Notes: generated from the sequence alone by a model not told the origin. Numbered from the stretch's first letter, positions 25,160 through 35,182 are shown. The stretch is 64,000 nucleotides of DNA from Pseudorhodoferax soli (GCF_003337555.1 NZ_QPJK01000006.1:1-64000), one strand, 5' to 3'. Made by a program: numbers and translations.

Positions 25160-26164
25160 ATGCAAGCGTTCATCATCGATCGCTACGGGCCGAAGCAGCC
25201 GGGCCGCATCGGCGAGATGCCGGAACCCGCGCTGCGGGACGACGACGTGCTCGTCCAGGTCCACGCCGCGGGCGTCAATGCGCTGGACTCGAAGATCAGG
25301 AACGGCGAGTTCAAGCTGATCCTGCCCTACCGCCTGCCCCTGGTGCTGGGCAACGACGTGGCCGGTACGGTGATCCGGGTCGGCGCCCGCGTGCGCAGCT
25401 TCCAGCCCGGCGACGAGGTCTATGCGCGCCCGGACGACGACCGCATCGGCGGCTTCGCCGAGCGCATCGCGGTCAAGTCCTCGTCGCTGGCGCTGAAACC
25501 GAGGAACATCGGCATGGTCGAGGCCGCATCGCTGCCGCTGGTGGCCCTGACGGCCTGGCAGGCGCTGGTGGAAGCCGCCCGGCTGCAGAAGGGCCAGAAG
25601 GTGCTGATCCTGGCCGGTTCGGGCGGCGTCGGCAGCGTGGCCATCCAGCTGGCCAAGCACCTCGGCGCGTTCGTCGCCACGACCACCAGCACGGCCAATG
25701 TCGAGTGGGTGAAGGCCCTGGGCGCCGACGTCGTGATCGACTACAAGCAGCAGGACTTCAGCAGCGTGCTGCGCGACTACGACGTGGTGCTGAACAGCCT
25801 GGGCACCGCCGAGCTGAACAAGTCGCTCCAGGTCCTGCGGCCAGGCGGGCACCTCGTCTCGATCTCCGGCCCGCCCACGCCGGCGTTCGCTGCCGCGCGC
25901 GGACTGGCCTGGCCGCTGCGGCAGGTGCTGCGCCTGCTGAGTTTCGGCATCCGCAGGAAGGCGAAGCAGCGCGGCAGTTCCTACACCTTCGTCTTCATGC
26001 GGGCCGATGGCGCGCAGCTGCGCGAGATCACGTCACTCGTCGAATCGGGCGCCATCCGACCGGTCGTGGACCGGGCATTTCCCTTGCAGGACACCAGCAA
26101 AGCGCTGGCCTACGTGGACAGTGGACGCGCCAAGGGCAAGGTGGTGGTGCAGGTGGTCATGTGA
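25160..26164 (+). CDS. NADP-dependent quinone oxidoreductase/MDR-family reductase
   Basis: The 334-residue protein belongs to the zinc-free medium-chain dehydrogenase/reductase family. It has the GroES-like entry (LVQVHAAGVNALDSKIRNGEF), LVLGNDVAGTVIRVGARV, GDEVYARP and the nucleotide motif LAGSGGVGSVAIQLAKHLGA. It lacks the structural-zinc cysteine cluster. Such enzymes reduce quinones or enones, consistent with the ene-reductase and SDR upstream. It converges with the carboxypeptidase gene. Confidence 0.9.
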   Translation: MQAFIIDRYGPKQPGRIGEMPEPALRDDDVLVQVHAAGVNALDSKIRNGEFKLILPYRLPLVLGNDVAGTVIRVGARVRSFQPGDEVYARPDDDRIGGFAERIAVKSSSLALKPRNIGMVEAASLPLVALTAWQALVEAARLQKGQKVLILAGSGGVGSVAIQLAKHLGAFVATTTSTANVEWVKALGADVVIDYKQQDFSSVLRDYDVVLNSLGTAELNKSLQVLRPGGHLVSISGPPTPAFAAARGLAWPLRQVLRLLSFGIRRKAKQRGSSYTFVFMRADGAQLREITSLVESGAIRPVVDRAFPLQDTSKALAYVDSGRAKGKVVVQVVM

Positions 26165-26276
26165 CGTGCAAGACACCCGGTCTCGCCGGTGTGGGTGCGC
26201 AGGCCGATCCCGCCGCAAGCGCGGCGAAGCTTGAGCGGGCGGGGTGGGCACCCGGAAGCTGCGCGGAGGACGCTGA

Positions 26277-27984
26277 CTAGACCAGCGCTGCCACCGGATA
26301 GCGCCGCCACTCCGGCTCGGCATGGCGCCGGCCATGGGTGAACAGGAACCAGAGCACCGCTTGCGGGTCGGACAGCTGCTCCGGATGGGCGGCCTTCCAT
26401 GCGTCGAACGCCTGGCGCAGCGCTGGCTCCTCGGCCAGCATGTCCAGGGCCGTGTCCTCGAAGGCATAGGCCGAGATGGAGGCCTGCTTCCTCTCCAGCA
26501 CGCTGTTGAAGAACCCCCAGCGGAAGAAGCTGTCGTGCGCTTCGGGCTCCAGGGTCTCGACCACGTAGCGGGCCTGGGGTTGGTCCAGCGGCACCAGCAC
26601 ATCGCCGGCGCGCGCCTGGATGGCCTCGGAGTGCGTGCTCAAGCGCACACGGTCATGGAACATGTGGCCTTCGTAGGCGGTGGCGCGCGTGCCGACCTCC
26701 AGCACCCGGTACACCCGGGCCACCTCGAACACCTGGTCGGCGCCCAGGCGCTGCAGCGCGACGCCGTTCCACTGCAGACGTTCGATCACCTCGCGCCAGG
26801 CCTGGGGCACCAGGTAGGCCTTCGGCGCCGTCACCACGCATTCCTCGGTGCAGCGGTCGAAGTGGACGATGTCCTTCTCCCACGGCTGCGCGCGGTCGTA
26901 GGCGAGCCGCTGGTAGTTGCCCAGCCGGCTCGGCGTGCGCACCGCAGCAAAGCCCTTGAAGCGAAGCTGCGCCGGTCGCGCGTGGTCGTTGCGCCAGCGC
27001 AGCGGCCACTGCATGCGGCGTGCAGCGTCGGCGCGCGATTGGCGCCGCAGCTGCTGGGATGCTTGCGGATTGCTCCACGGTGAAGTCCAGCACCACCTCG
27101 ACCAGCGTGCGCATCGCGGCCACGCGGTCGGCGAAGGGCTTGAGCATGTGGCTCTCGGGCATGAAGCCGATGGTGTGGTGCAGCGCGGCGTAGCCGGTGG
27201 AGAAGCGCGGCAGGTCGAGAAAGTCTTCGATGCCTTCGTCCGGGGTCTCGGCCAGCAGGTTGACGTAGGGGCAGGTCGGCCAGCCGCGTCGCTGCATGTC
27301 GCCGTAGATGGCGGGCAGCATGCGCTCGCGCAGGAAGTCGCCCAGGGCGCCGCCCAGCTTGTCGGGCTGGGTCGGGATCAGGGTCATGGTGCAGGCGTAG
27401 TCGGCGCCGTTGGAGGTGTGGGTGTCGACCATCACATCCGGGTCCCAGGCCGTGAAGAAGCGGTTGAACACCTGGGCGGCCAGGCTGTCGCACTTGATGA
27501 AGTCGCGGTTCAGGTCGAGGTGCAGGTCGTTGCCACGAAAGCCGAACGACTCGGGGCCGAGCTGGTTGGCGCGCGAGGTGGACTGGCGGTTCACGCAGCC
27601 GTCGACGTTGTAGACCGGGATGAACAGGAAGACCGTGTCGCCGAGCGCCGCCAGCCGTTGGGGCTCCATGCAGAAGTCGCGCACCAGCGCCATGCAGGCA
27701 TCGATGCCTTCGGGCTCGCCGGCGTGGATGCCGTTGTTGTTGAAGAACACCGGGCGCCCCTGCGCGCGCAGGGCGTCGCGTTCGAACACACCGTCGGCCG
27801 TGACCAGGCCGGCGTGCAGGGGCAGGCCGGTGTCGGACGTGCCGATCTGCCACCACCGCAGCACCCCCGGGAAGCACTCGGCCAGCCGCTCGTAGAAGGC
27901 GATGCACTCGGCCCAGGTGGTCGTCTGGTTGCCGTTGCCGAGTTCGAAGGGCGTGGGATGGGCGAGGCTGGTCGGGTGCTGCAT
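26277..27984 (-). pseudogene. M14-family zinc carboxypeptidase, frameshifted
   Basis: The coding sequence is split. From ATG 27984 one frame encodes the catalytic domain: zinc ligands in NGIHAGEPEGID (HxxE) and DVMVDTHTSNGADY, and GFMPESHMLKPF. It runs in frame to VVLDFTVEQSAS near 27065. The rest of the protein continues in another frame from about 27055 (QQLRRQ, then WPLRWRND and RLGNYQRLAYDR) to the stop at 26277. A single-base change near 27046-27066 restores a continuous protein of about 568 residues. The C-terminal domain is well preserved, so the lesion is recent or a sequencing error. Zn and catalytic residues are intact in the first part. Confidence 0.8.
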
Positions 27985-28158
27985 GGTCTGTGGGATTCTG
28001 TCATTCGCCCACGAAGTGCAGCGGCGGTGCGCGTCGGTGGCTCGCCAGCCACTGGTCGAAGCGGCGCAGCGTGCCGTCAACGCCGAACGGGTGCATGCGC
28101 GCCAAGGCGCTACCGCGCGCAGCGGCGCTGCGGCCGACGCGGACCCCCGGTTCTCCGC

Positions 28159-28183
28159 ATATCCAAACGCTTTTTCCTGCGTT
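28159..28183 (+). promoter_or_regulatory. ATAT-N17-CGTT motif upstream of the ABC transporter operon
   Basis: CGCATAT, then TTTTTCCT and CGTT with 17 bp between ATAT and CGTT, nearly superimposes on the site at 19257. The motif ends 67 bp before ATG 28251. The gap between the carboxypeptidase start (27984) and this gene otherwise holds only an unconvincing minus-strand frame of about 30 codons (28001-28100). Confidence 0.55.
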
Positions 28184-28250
28184 GGAAAAGTGCCCAGTGC
28201 CCACTACCGTAGCGCCCATTCCTGATGTTCGAAGGAGAGGGAGTTTCACC

Positions 28251-29273
28251 ATGTCCAACCTGCACATTCCTCACGGCAGCACCTGGTCGCGCCGCAAGCT
28301 CGTGCGCACCGCCGGCATCGCCGCCGTGGCCGCGTCGACCGCGCTGCTGGCCTCGCGCGCACGTTCGCAGCCGCGCAAGCTGACCTTCGCCTGGAGCCAG
28401 GCCGGCTTTTGCCTCACGCCGGTGCCGGTGGCGCTGGAGCGCGGCTTCTTCGCGCAGAACGGGCTCGATGTCGAACTGCTGAACTGGGCCGGCGCCGCCG
28501 ACCAGCTGCTCGAGGCGGTGGCCACGGGCAAGGCCGATGTGGCGGTGGGCCTGATCCACCGCTGGGTCAAGCCGCTGGAGGCGGGGCTGGATGTGAAGCT
28601 GGTCAGCAGCGTGCACGGCGGTTGCCTGCGGCTGGTGGCGGCCCAGGGCGGCGGCATCACCAGCGATGTGAAGAGCTTCAAGGGCAAGGTGATCGGCGTG
28701 GCCGACCTCAACAGCCCGGCCAGGCAGTTCTATGCGATCCACCTGGCCAAACGCGGCGTGGACATCGACAAGGACTTGGAGTGGCGCGTGTACCCGGCCG
28801 ACCTGCTGGACGTGGCCGTCAGGAAGGGCGAGATCCAGGCGATCGCCGACGGCGACCCCAACCTGTACCTGATCGAGAAGCGCAACCCCGGCGTGTTCAC
28901 CGAGATCGGCAACAGCGCCAAGGGCGACTATGCCGAGCGCATCTGCTGCGTGGTGGGCGCGCGCGCCGAGTTCGCGCAGAAGAACAAGCCGCACGCCGCG
29001 GCCGTGGTGCGCGCGCTGGCGCAGGCCTCCAACTACGTGGCCGACAACCCGAACGAGGCCGCGCGGATCTACCACAAGTACACCCCCAAGGTGGCCGTGG
29101 AAGACCTGCAGAAGCTGCTGGCCGAGCTGACCTACAAGCACCACCCGGCCGGCGCGCCGCTGCGCGCCGAGGTCGAGGCGTTCGCGCGCGACTTCCACAA
29201 CGCCGGCATCCTCAAGAAGAGCACGGACGTGGTGCGCTTCGCCAACCATGTGTCGCTGGACGTGCTGGGCTGA
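28251..29273 (+). CDS. ABC sulfonate-type substrate-binding protein (Tat signal)
   Basis: This 340-residue periplasmic receptor has a twin-arginine-type leader (WSRRKLVRTAG, cut near SRARS) and the SsuA/TauA-like fold: LERGFFAQNGLDVELLNW, LLEAVATGKADVAVG, KGKVIGVADLNSP and YVADNPNEAARIYHKY. It is a paralogue of the receptor at 21439. A good SD (GAAGGAGAGG) precedes the ATG. Permease and ATPase genes follow directly, so it forms a complete importer, probably for a sulfonate, sulfate ester or related acid. Confidence 0.9.
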   Translation: MSNLHIPHGSTWSRRKLVRTAGIAAVAASTALLASRARSQPRKLTFAWSQAGFCLTPVPVALERGFFAQNGLDVELLNWAGAADQLLEAVATGKADVAVGLIHRWVKPLEAGLDVKLVSSVHGGCLRLVAAQGGGITSDVKSFKGKVIGVADLNSPARQFYAIHLAKRGVDIDKDLEWRVYPADLLDVAVRKGEIQAIADGDPNLYLIEKRNPGVFTEIGNSAKGDYAERICCVVGARAEFAQKNKPHAAAVVRALAQASNYVADNPNEAARIYHKYTPKVAVEDLQKLLAELTYKHHPAGAPLRAEVEAFARDFHNAGILKKSTDVVRFANHVSLDVLG

Positions 29274-29275
29274 AC

Positions 29276-30340
29276 ATGAGCGCGCTCGCACCATCTTCCT
29301 TCGACGCGCCGCGCAGCCCGGCGCACACGCCGGCGCTGCGCGCGGCGCCTGCCGTGCCGCCCGTGTTCCAGGCGCAGGCGCCCACCGGCGTCTGGCGCAC
29401 CGGCCTCGTCGCCGTGCTGGCCTGGGCCGGCCTGGGCGTGCTGACGCTGGCCTGGCCCAACAAGCCCATCGGCTTCTCCGACTGGGCCTTCACCCAGGAG
29501 TTCGGCATCGCCGCACTGGCGGTGGCAGCACTGCTGCTGGCCGTGGCGCTGCTGGGCGCGCGCGCCGGCCGGCTCGGCGGCAAGCTGCGGCCTGCTGGGC
29601 AATGGCTGATCGCCGCGCCGCTGCTGCTGGCGCTGTGGGAGCTGTTGACGGCCAAGCTGGGCCTGCTGCCGCCGCCGTTCTTCGCGCCGCCGCAAAGCCT
29701 GATCGACGTGGTGGCCGAAGACTGGAGCCGGCTCGGCCTGTCGACCGCGCATTCGCTGCGCCTGCTGGCCAATGGCCTCGCGATCGGCGCGCTGGCGGGC
29801 TTCCTCACGGGCGTGTGGATCGGCTGGTCGCGCATCGCCGGCTACTGGGTGCATCCGCTGCTGCGCTTCCTGGGGCCGGTGCCGGCTTCGGCGCTGCTGC
29901 CGCTGGCCTTCTTCTTCGCCCCCTCGAGCTATTCGGCCGCGGTGTTCCTGGTGGCGCTGGCCACCTTCTTCCCGGTGGCGGTGCTGAGCTGGTCGGGCGT
30001 GGCGTCGGTGCCCAAGAGCTACTACGACGTGGCGCGCACGCTGGGCGCGTCCGAGTGGTTCCTGGTCCTGCGCGTGGCGATTCCGGCGGCCCTGCCACAG
30101 GTCTTCGTCGGCCTGTTCATGGGCCTGGGCGCCTCGTTCTCGGTGCTGGTCACGGCCGAGATGATGGGCGTGAAGGCCGGCCTGGGCTGGTACCTGCAAT
30201 GGGCCCAGGGCTGGGCCGCCTACGCCAACATGTACGCGGCGCTGCTGGTCATGGCGGTGCTGTGCTCCAGCCTCATCACGCTGCTGTTCACGGTGCGCGA
30301 CCGCGTGCTGTCCTGGCAAAAGGGGACGGTCAAATGGTGA
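29276..30340 (+). CDS. ABC transporter permease (SsuC/TauC-like)
   Basis: The 354-residue protein is an inner-membrane permease of the sulfonate/nitrate class. An unusual N-terminal part of about 100 residues carries two extra hydrophobic segments (GLVAVLAWAGLGVLTLAW and FGIAALAVAALLLAVALLG). It is followed by the usual six-helix core with the EAA-type loop YYDVARTLGASEWFLVLRVAIPAALPQVF (in part) that contacts the ATPase. The start is ATG 29276, 2 bp after the receptor stop. Confidence 0.9.
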   Translation: MSALAPSSFDAPRSPAHTPALRAAPAVPPVFQAQAPTGVWRTGLVAVLAWAGLGVLTLAWPNKPIGFSDWAFTQEFGIAALAVAALLLAVALLGARAGRLGGKLRPAGQWLIAAPLLLALWELLTAKLGLLPPPFFAPPQSLIDVVAEDWSRLGLSTAHSLRLLANGLAIGALAGFLTGVWIGWSRIAGYWVHPLLRFLGPVPASALLPLAFFFAPSSYSAAVFLVALATFFPVAVLSWSGVASVPKSYYDVARTLGASEWFLVLRVAIPAALPQVFVGLFMGLGASFSVLVTAEMMGVKAGLGWYLQWAQGWAAYANMYAALLVMAVLCSSLITLLFTVRDRVLSWQKGTVKW

Positions 30341-31125
30341 GCACCGTACAAGCCACGCCAGCGCTGCAACAAGGCGCCCGCATCGAGGTGCAGCGGGTCA
30401 GCCACTGGTTCGAACAGAAGGGCAGCGCACTGCAGGTGCTCGATGGGGTCGACCTGAGCGTGGCACCGGGCGAGTTCGTCGCGTTGCTGGGCCCCAGCGG
30501 CTGCGGCAAGTCCACGCTGCTGCGCTTGGTGGCCGGGCTGGAACCCGCCACCACCGGCACGCTGACGCAGGACGGCGTGCCGATCACGCGGCCCGATCCC
30601 TCGCGCATCGTGGTGTTCCAGGACCCGACGCTGTTCCCCTGGCGCACGGTCTGGGACAACGTGGCGCTGGGCCCGCAGGCGCGCGGCCTGCTGAAGGACC
30701 AGCGCGCGCGGGTGGACGCGGCGGTCAAGCTCGTCGGCCTGTCCGACTTCGCCGCCAGCTACCCGCACCAGCTCTCGGGCGGCATGGCGCAGCGCGTGGC
30801 GCTGGCGCGTGCGCTCGTCAACGACCCGCAGCTGCTGGTGCTGGACGAGCCGCTCGGCAAGCTCGATTCACTGACGCGCATCGCCATGCAGAGCGAGCTG
30901 GTGGCGCTGTGGCAGCGCGCAGGCTTTTCGGCGCTGCTGGTCACGCACGATGTGGAAGAGGCGCTGTTCCTGGCGCAGCGCGTGATCATCCTGAGCGACC
31001 GCCCGGCGCGCATCACGGCCGAGCTGACGGTCGACCTGCCGTACCCGCGCCAGCGCGGCCACCAGCGCCTGGCCGAGCTGCGGCACGAGGCGCTGCGCCA
31101 CCTTGGCCTGGACGCCACCTGGTAG
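30334..31125 (+). CDS. ABC transporter ATPase (SsuB/TauB-like)
   Basis: The 263-residue ATPase shows Walker A GPSGCGKST, Q-loop VVFQDPTLFPW, signature LSGGMAQRVALARAL, Walker B LLVLDEPLGKLD and the H-switch LVTHDVEEA. It belongs to the nitrate/sulfonate/taurine group. ATG 30334 overlaps the permease stop at 30338-30340, so the pair is translationally coupled. Confidence 0.93.
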   Translation: MVSTVQATPALQQGARIEVQRVSHWFEQKGSALQVLDGVDLSVAPGEFVALLGPSGCGKSTLLRLVAGLEPATTGTLTQDGVPITRPDPSRIVVFQDPTLFPWRTVWDNVALGPQARGLLKDQRARVDAAVKLVGLSDFAASYPHQLSGGMAQRVALARALVNDPQLLVLDEPLGKLDSLTRIAMQSELVALWQRAGFSALLVTHDVEEALFLAQRVIILSDRPARITAELTVDLPYPRQRGHQRLAELRHEALRHLGLDATW

Positions 31126-31128
31126 CCG

Positions 31129-32280
31129 ATGCCGCCCGAGACGGAGTGGCTGAACCAGCTCATCGCCGCACTGCAAGCCGCCCAGCACGGGCTGCTGCGG
31201 CTGCTCGGTGCTCTGGGCCTGGTGCAGCCGTTGGACGGCCAGCCCGCCTGGCCGTTCGCGCTGCGCCTGTCAGGCGAGAACCTGCTGATCGACCTGGGCC
31301 AGGCACGCCGCATGGGTTGGACGCTGGCGGCCCTGGCGCTGGCAGCGCTGCTGGTGCTGCTGGCATTGCTTTGGCGGCGCGGGCGCTGGCATGTGCTGGC
31401 CGGCGTGCTCCTGCTGCTGCTGGCCGCGCCCTGGCCCGAGGCGCGCGTGCTGCTGGTGCCGGCCACGCCGGCCAGCTTCCACCGCTCGCCGACCGGCTTC
31501 TCGGCCCAGGCCATCGTGCAGGGCCAAGCGCTCTATGCGCAGCACTGCCTGGCCTGCCACGGTGAGGACGGGCGCGGCCAGGGGCCGCTGGCTGCGGCGC
31601 AGCCGGTCTGGCCTCCGAATTTCTCGGGGCCGCTGCTGTGGCGGCGCGCCGATGGCGACCTCTGGTGGCACGTGCTGCACGGCGTGCGTGGGCGCGACGG
31701 CGACGCCACCATGGCCGGCTTCGCGGGCACGCTGCAGGCCGACGAAGCCTGGGCCCTGATCGACTTCATAAAGGCCCAGGGGGCAGGGCAGGCGCTGCGC
31801 GCGGCCGGCTTCTGGCCGCAGCCCGTGGGCCTGCCCGACGTGGCGGTGCAGTGTGCGGGGCAGGGCGCCCGGCCGCTGCGCAGCTGGAGCGGGCAGCGCG
31901 TGCGCGTGGTCGCGCAAGGCCAGGGCACGGTGCTGGAAGACCCGCGATTCGTGACGGTGCTGCTGCGCCCGTCGAGCGTGCCTGCACCGGTGACGGCGCC
32001 GGACTGCGTGGCCACCGACGATGCCGCCTGGCAGGCGTTCGCGCTGATCACGGGCAGCCGATCCTTCGCCGGCACGCAGTTGCTGGCCGACCGCGACGGC
32101 TGGGCGCGCGCACGCGCGGTGCCGGGCCAGGCCGGCTGGTCCGAGGACGACCTGCTGTGCCGCACCGAGGGCCAGCCGCGCACGGCGCAGGACCGTGCGC
32201 CGGTGGACGGCCTGTCGGCGCTGATCGCGGCGATGGACGCCGAACCGGTGCGCTATGTCAAAGGCGGCTTCGTCCATTGA
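31129..32280 (+). CDS. Membrane-anchored c-type cytochrome
   Basis: The 383-residue protein has a soluble N-terminus, two membrane segments at about 63-105 (MGWTLAALALAALLVLLALL and WHVLAGVLLLLLAAPW) and a periplasmic cytochrome c domain. The single heme site is CLACH at about residues 143-147 (ALYAQHCLACHGEDGRGQGP), and the likely axial Met is in DATMAGFAG. The C-terminal 150 residues match nothing I recognise. It follows the ATPase by 3 bp, but it may belong functionally to the metal-handling genes downstream. Confidence 0.8.
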   Translation: MPPETEWLNQLIAALQAAQHGLLRLLGALGLVQPLDGQPAWPFALRLSGENLLIDLGQARRMGWTLAALALAALLVLLALLWRRGRWHVLAGVLLLLLAAPWPEARVLLVPATPASFHRSPTGFSAQAIVQGQALYAQHCLACHGEDGRGQGPLAAAQPVWPPNFSGPLLWRRADGDLWWHVLHGVRGRDGDATMAGFAGTLQADEAWALIDFIKAQGAGQALRAAGFWPQPVGLPDVAVQCAGQGARPLRSWSGQRVRVVAQGQGTVLEDPRFVTVLLRPSSVPAPVTAPDCVATDDAAWQAFALITGSRSFAGTQLLADRDGWARARAVPGQAGWSEDDLLCRTEGQPRTAQDRAPVDGLSALIAAMDAEPVRYVKGGFVH

Positions 32281-32335
32281 CGTCAGCGCCGCACAGCCTT
32301 GGGACGAATTGCCCAGGCCCGGGCCGCACGCCCTC

Positions 32336-32749
32336 ATGCACAATCGCGATCCCATGCACGCCTTGCTCCGCCTGATCTCCCGCATGCCCCTGGTGGCAGG
32401 CCGGCGGCCGGGCGCGGCACTAGTGCGTGCGGTGCTGGCGCTGTTCATGCTGTCGCTGGGCGTGGCCATCGCTTCGCCCATCGTGAAGCCCCAGGCGATG
32501 GAGCTGATCTGCTCGGGCGCCGGCATCGTCAAGGCCGTCGTGCACACCGACGACGGCGTGCAGGAAATGGGCGCCAGCCACCTCGACTGCCCGCTGTGCG
32601 CGCTGAGCGGCGCGCCCCCGATGCCCGGCACCGCGGCGCTGCCGCCGGTGCTGCCGCTGGGCCATGCGGTCCAGCCGATCCCGGCCGCGCGCATCGCCGC
32701 GGCCACCGCGGCGCCCTTGCCGGCGCGCGGGCCGCCTTCGCTCTTCTGA
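32336..32749 (+). CDS. DUF2946-like small cysteine protein, copper-linked
   Basis: The 137-residue product has one hydrophobic N-terminal segment (VRAVLALFMLSLGVAIA) and the motif MELICSGAG followed by HLDCPLCALSG. This C...C..C layout with a nearby His is characteristic of DUF2946 proteins, which usually sit beside TonB receptors and PCuAC/YcnI copper proteins. That is the case here. The start could also be the second ATG at 32354. Confidence 0.72.
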   Translation: MHNRDPMHALLRLISRMPLVAGRRPGAALVRAVLALFMLSLGVAIASPIVKPQAMELICSGAGIVKAVVHTDDGVQEMGASHLDCPLCALSGAPPMPGTAALPPVLPLGHAVQPIPAARIAAATAAPLPARGPPSLF

Positions 32750-32816
32750 CATCGCCTTCGATGGCGTAGCGCCGCCCGCAGGGGCAGGGCGCTGCGTCAA
32801 TCCCTCGCCATGCAGC

Positions 32817-32835
32817 GGCGGGCCGCGGGCCCGCC
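32817..32835. promoter_or_regulatory. GC-rich hairpin in the leader of the TonB receptor gene
   Basis: GGCGGGCC and GGCCCGCC form an 8-bp stem with a 3-base loop 15 bp before the ATG at 32851, just ahead of the SD-like GAGAG. With no T-run it is not a terminator. It could influence translation or mRNA stability. Confidence 0.3.
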
Positions 32836-32850
32836 ATCAGAGAGCTTTCC

Positions 32851-35169
32851 ATGCACAAGATCACCGTGCTGTTGTCCGGCGCCGTAGCCACCATGGCCGG
32901 CGCAGCCTTCGCGCAGTCCACGCAGGCCACCGGCGACGCGCCCGAGCGCCAGAAGTCGCTGGGCGTCGTCACCGTCAGCGGCGGCCAGCCCACGTCCCTG
33001 CCCACGCAGATCCCCACCACCATCGAGGGCGTCACGCGCGCGCAGATCGCCACCACCGTCAACGCCACCGACGCCGAGGACGCGCTCAAGTACCTGCCCA
33101 GCCTGCTGGTGCGCAAGCGCTACATCGGCGACTACAACCACGCCATCCTCTCGACGCGCGCCTCGGGCACCGGCAACAGCGCACGCTCGGCTGTCTATGC
33201 CGACGGCATCCTGCTGTCGAACTTCCTGGGCAACGGCATCGCCAACGGCAGCAACTACGCGCCGCGCTGGGGGATGGTCACGCCCGAGGAGATCGAGCGC
33301 GTGGACGTGATGTACGGCCCGTTCTCGGCGGCTTACCCGGGCAACTCCGCCGGCGCCGTGGTCGACTACGTGACGCGCATGCCGAAGAAGCTGGAGGCCC
33401 ACATCCGCCTGGGCTACGCGGCGCAGCCCAACAGCCTGTATGCGACCGACCGCACGTTCACCTCGTGGCAGACCAGCGCCTCGCTGGGCAGCAAGAGCGG
33501 CGACTGGTCGTGGTGGCTGGCGCTGCAGCGCGGGCGCAGCGAAGGCCAGCCGCAGACCTTCGCCACGGCGCTGCAATCGGCCGGGCAGCCGGGCGGCGCC
33601 GGCGTTCCGGTCACGGGCGCGGTGCCCGGCCGCAACCTCACGGGCCAGCCCTGGTGGCTCTTGGGCAGCGCCACGCAATACACCACCGAGCAGGACCAGG
33701 CCAAGCTCAAGCTGGCCTACGACATCACGCCGACCCTGCGCGCGAGCTACACCCTGGGCTGGTGGCAGAACCAGTCCGAAGGCCGGTCGCAGAGCTGGCT
33801 GCGCGACGCCGCCGGCCATGCGGTGTATAGCGGCCCCGTGCAGATCGATGGCCGCAGCTACACCGTGGGCGCCACGGCCTTCCCCTCGACGGACGACGCG
33901 CAGACGCACTGGATGCACGGCTTCTCGCTCAAGAGCCGCACGCAGGGCACCTGGGATTGGGAGCTCGTGGCCGGCCTCTACGACTACGCCAAAGACCGCC
34001 AGCGCATGCCGACCACCGCCCTGCCGCAGGCCGCCAGCGGCGGCGCCGGCACGCTGCAGACGCAGGACGGCACGGGCTGGAACCAGCTGGCGGCCAAGGG
34101 CACCTGGCGGCCGCAGGGCGTGGGCGGCGCGCACACCGTCGATTTCGGCGTGGGGCGCGATGCGTACGAGCTGAACATCCTGAAGACGGCCGTCGCCACC
34201 GACTGGCGCAGCGGCGAGGGCGGTGCCATTCCTTCCGCATTGGTCAGCCAGGTCGGCGGCCGCACCAGCACCTGGCATGCCTGGGCACAGGACGCCTGGG
34301 CCTTCGCGCCGCAGTGGAAGGCCGTGCTGGGCGCGCGCTGGGAGCACTGGCAGGCCGAGGACGGCCTGAGCGCCACGGCCACCAGCCGGCTCGCCTACGC
34401 CGCGCGCAGCCAGTCCGATCTCTCGCCCAAGGCCGCGCTGGCCTACCAGTTGACGCCCGAGACGGTGCTAAAGGCCTCGCTGGGCCGCGCCGTGCGCTAC
34501 CCCACGGTGGGCGAGCTGTACGGCGCGACCTCGGGCGGGGCACTGGGCTTCGTCAACGACCCGACCCTGCGGCCCGAGAAGTCCTGGACCGGCGAGCTGA
34601 CGGCGGAGCGTGATCTGGGCACGGGCCTCGCCCGCGCGACCTTGTTCCACGAGACCACGCGCGACGCGCTGATCAGCCAGCTGGTGCCCAACAGCGCCGT
34701 CTCGCGCGTGCAGAACGTCGACAAGGTGCGCACGTTCGGCGTGGAGCTGGCCGCCAACGCCAGCGATGTAGCGCTGCGCGGCCTGGACCTCGGCGGCAGC
34801 CTGACCTTCGCCAACAGCAAGACCGTGGCCAATGCCGCCAACCCGGCCAGCGTGGGCAAGTGGCAGCCACGCGTGCCGCGCTGGCGCGCCACGGCCCTGG
34901 CCACCTGGCGCGCCGACGACCGCTGGTCCGCCACGCTGGCGGCGCGCTACAGCGGGCGCCAGTACAGCAATCTGGACAACAGCGACACCAACGCCTTCAC
35001 GTACTTCGGCGCCAGCCGCTACCTCACGCTGGACCTGCGCCTGCGATGGCAGATCGACAAGCAATGGTCGGCCGCGTTCGGCATCGACAACCTGAACAAC
35101 CAGCAGTTCTGGGCCTTCCACCCCTATCCGCAGCGCACCTACCACGCGCAACTCCAGTTCGATCTTTGA
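32851..35169 (+). CDS. TonB-dependent outer-membrane receptor, probably copper-type
   Basis: The 772-residue receptor has a signal peptide (cut near AAFAQ), a plug domain with NATDAEDALKYLPSLLVRKRYIGDYNHAILSTR (in part), YADGILLSNFLGNG, EEIERVDVMYGPFSAAYPGNSAGAVVDYVT, and a 22-strand-type barrel. It ends YHAQLQFDL, a typical C-terminal beta signal with terminal Leu instead of Phe. It sits between a DUF2946-like gene and a YcnI-PCuAC gene, so copper or a copper chelate is the likely ligand. That assignment is from context. Confidence 0.85.
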   Translation: MHKITVLLSGAVATMAGAAFAQSTQATGDAPERQKSLGVVTVSGGQPTSLPTQIPTTIEGVTRAQIATTVNATDAEDALKYLPSLLVRKRYIGDYNHAILSTRASGTGNSARSAVYADGILLSNFLGNGIANGSNYAPRWGMVTPEEIERVDVMYGPFSAAYPGNSAGAVVDYVTRMPKKLEAHIRLGYAAQPNSLYATDRTFTSWQTSASLGSKSGDWSWWLALQRGRSEGQPQTFATALQSAGQPGGAGVPVTGAVPGRNLTGQPWWLLGSATQYTTEQDQAKLKLAYDITPTLRASYTLGWWQNQSEGRSQSWLRDAAGHAVYSGPVQIDGRSYTVGATAFPSTDDAQTHWMHGFSLKSRTQGTWDWELVAGLYDYAKDRQRMPTTALPQAASGGAGTLQTQDGTGWNQLAAKGTWRPQGVGGAHTVDFGVGRDAYELNILKTAVATDWRSGEGGAIPSALVSQVGGRTSTWHAWAQDAWAFAPQWKAVLGARWEHWQAEDGLSATATSRLAYAARSQSDLSPKAALAYQLTPETVLKASLGRAVRYPTVGELYGATSGGALGFVNDPTLRPEKSWTGELTAERDLGTGLARATLFHETTRDALISQLVPNSAVSRVQNVDKVRTFGVELAANASDVALRGLDLGGSLTFANSKTVANAANPASVGKWQPRVPRWRATALATWRADDRWSATLAARYSGRQYSNLDNSDTNAFTYFGASRYLTLDLRLRWQIDKQWSAAFGIDNLNNQQFWAFHPYPQRTYHAQLQFDL

Positions 35170-35182
35170 AAGGAAACCACCC

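Noticed and set aside
28001-28100. Minus-strand frame ending in FDQWLASHRRAPPLHFVGE upstream of the M14 gene
   Set aside because: About 30 codons with no recognisable family and unclear start; it could be a gene remnant, but nothing supports calling it.
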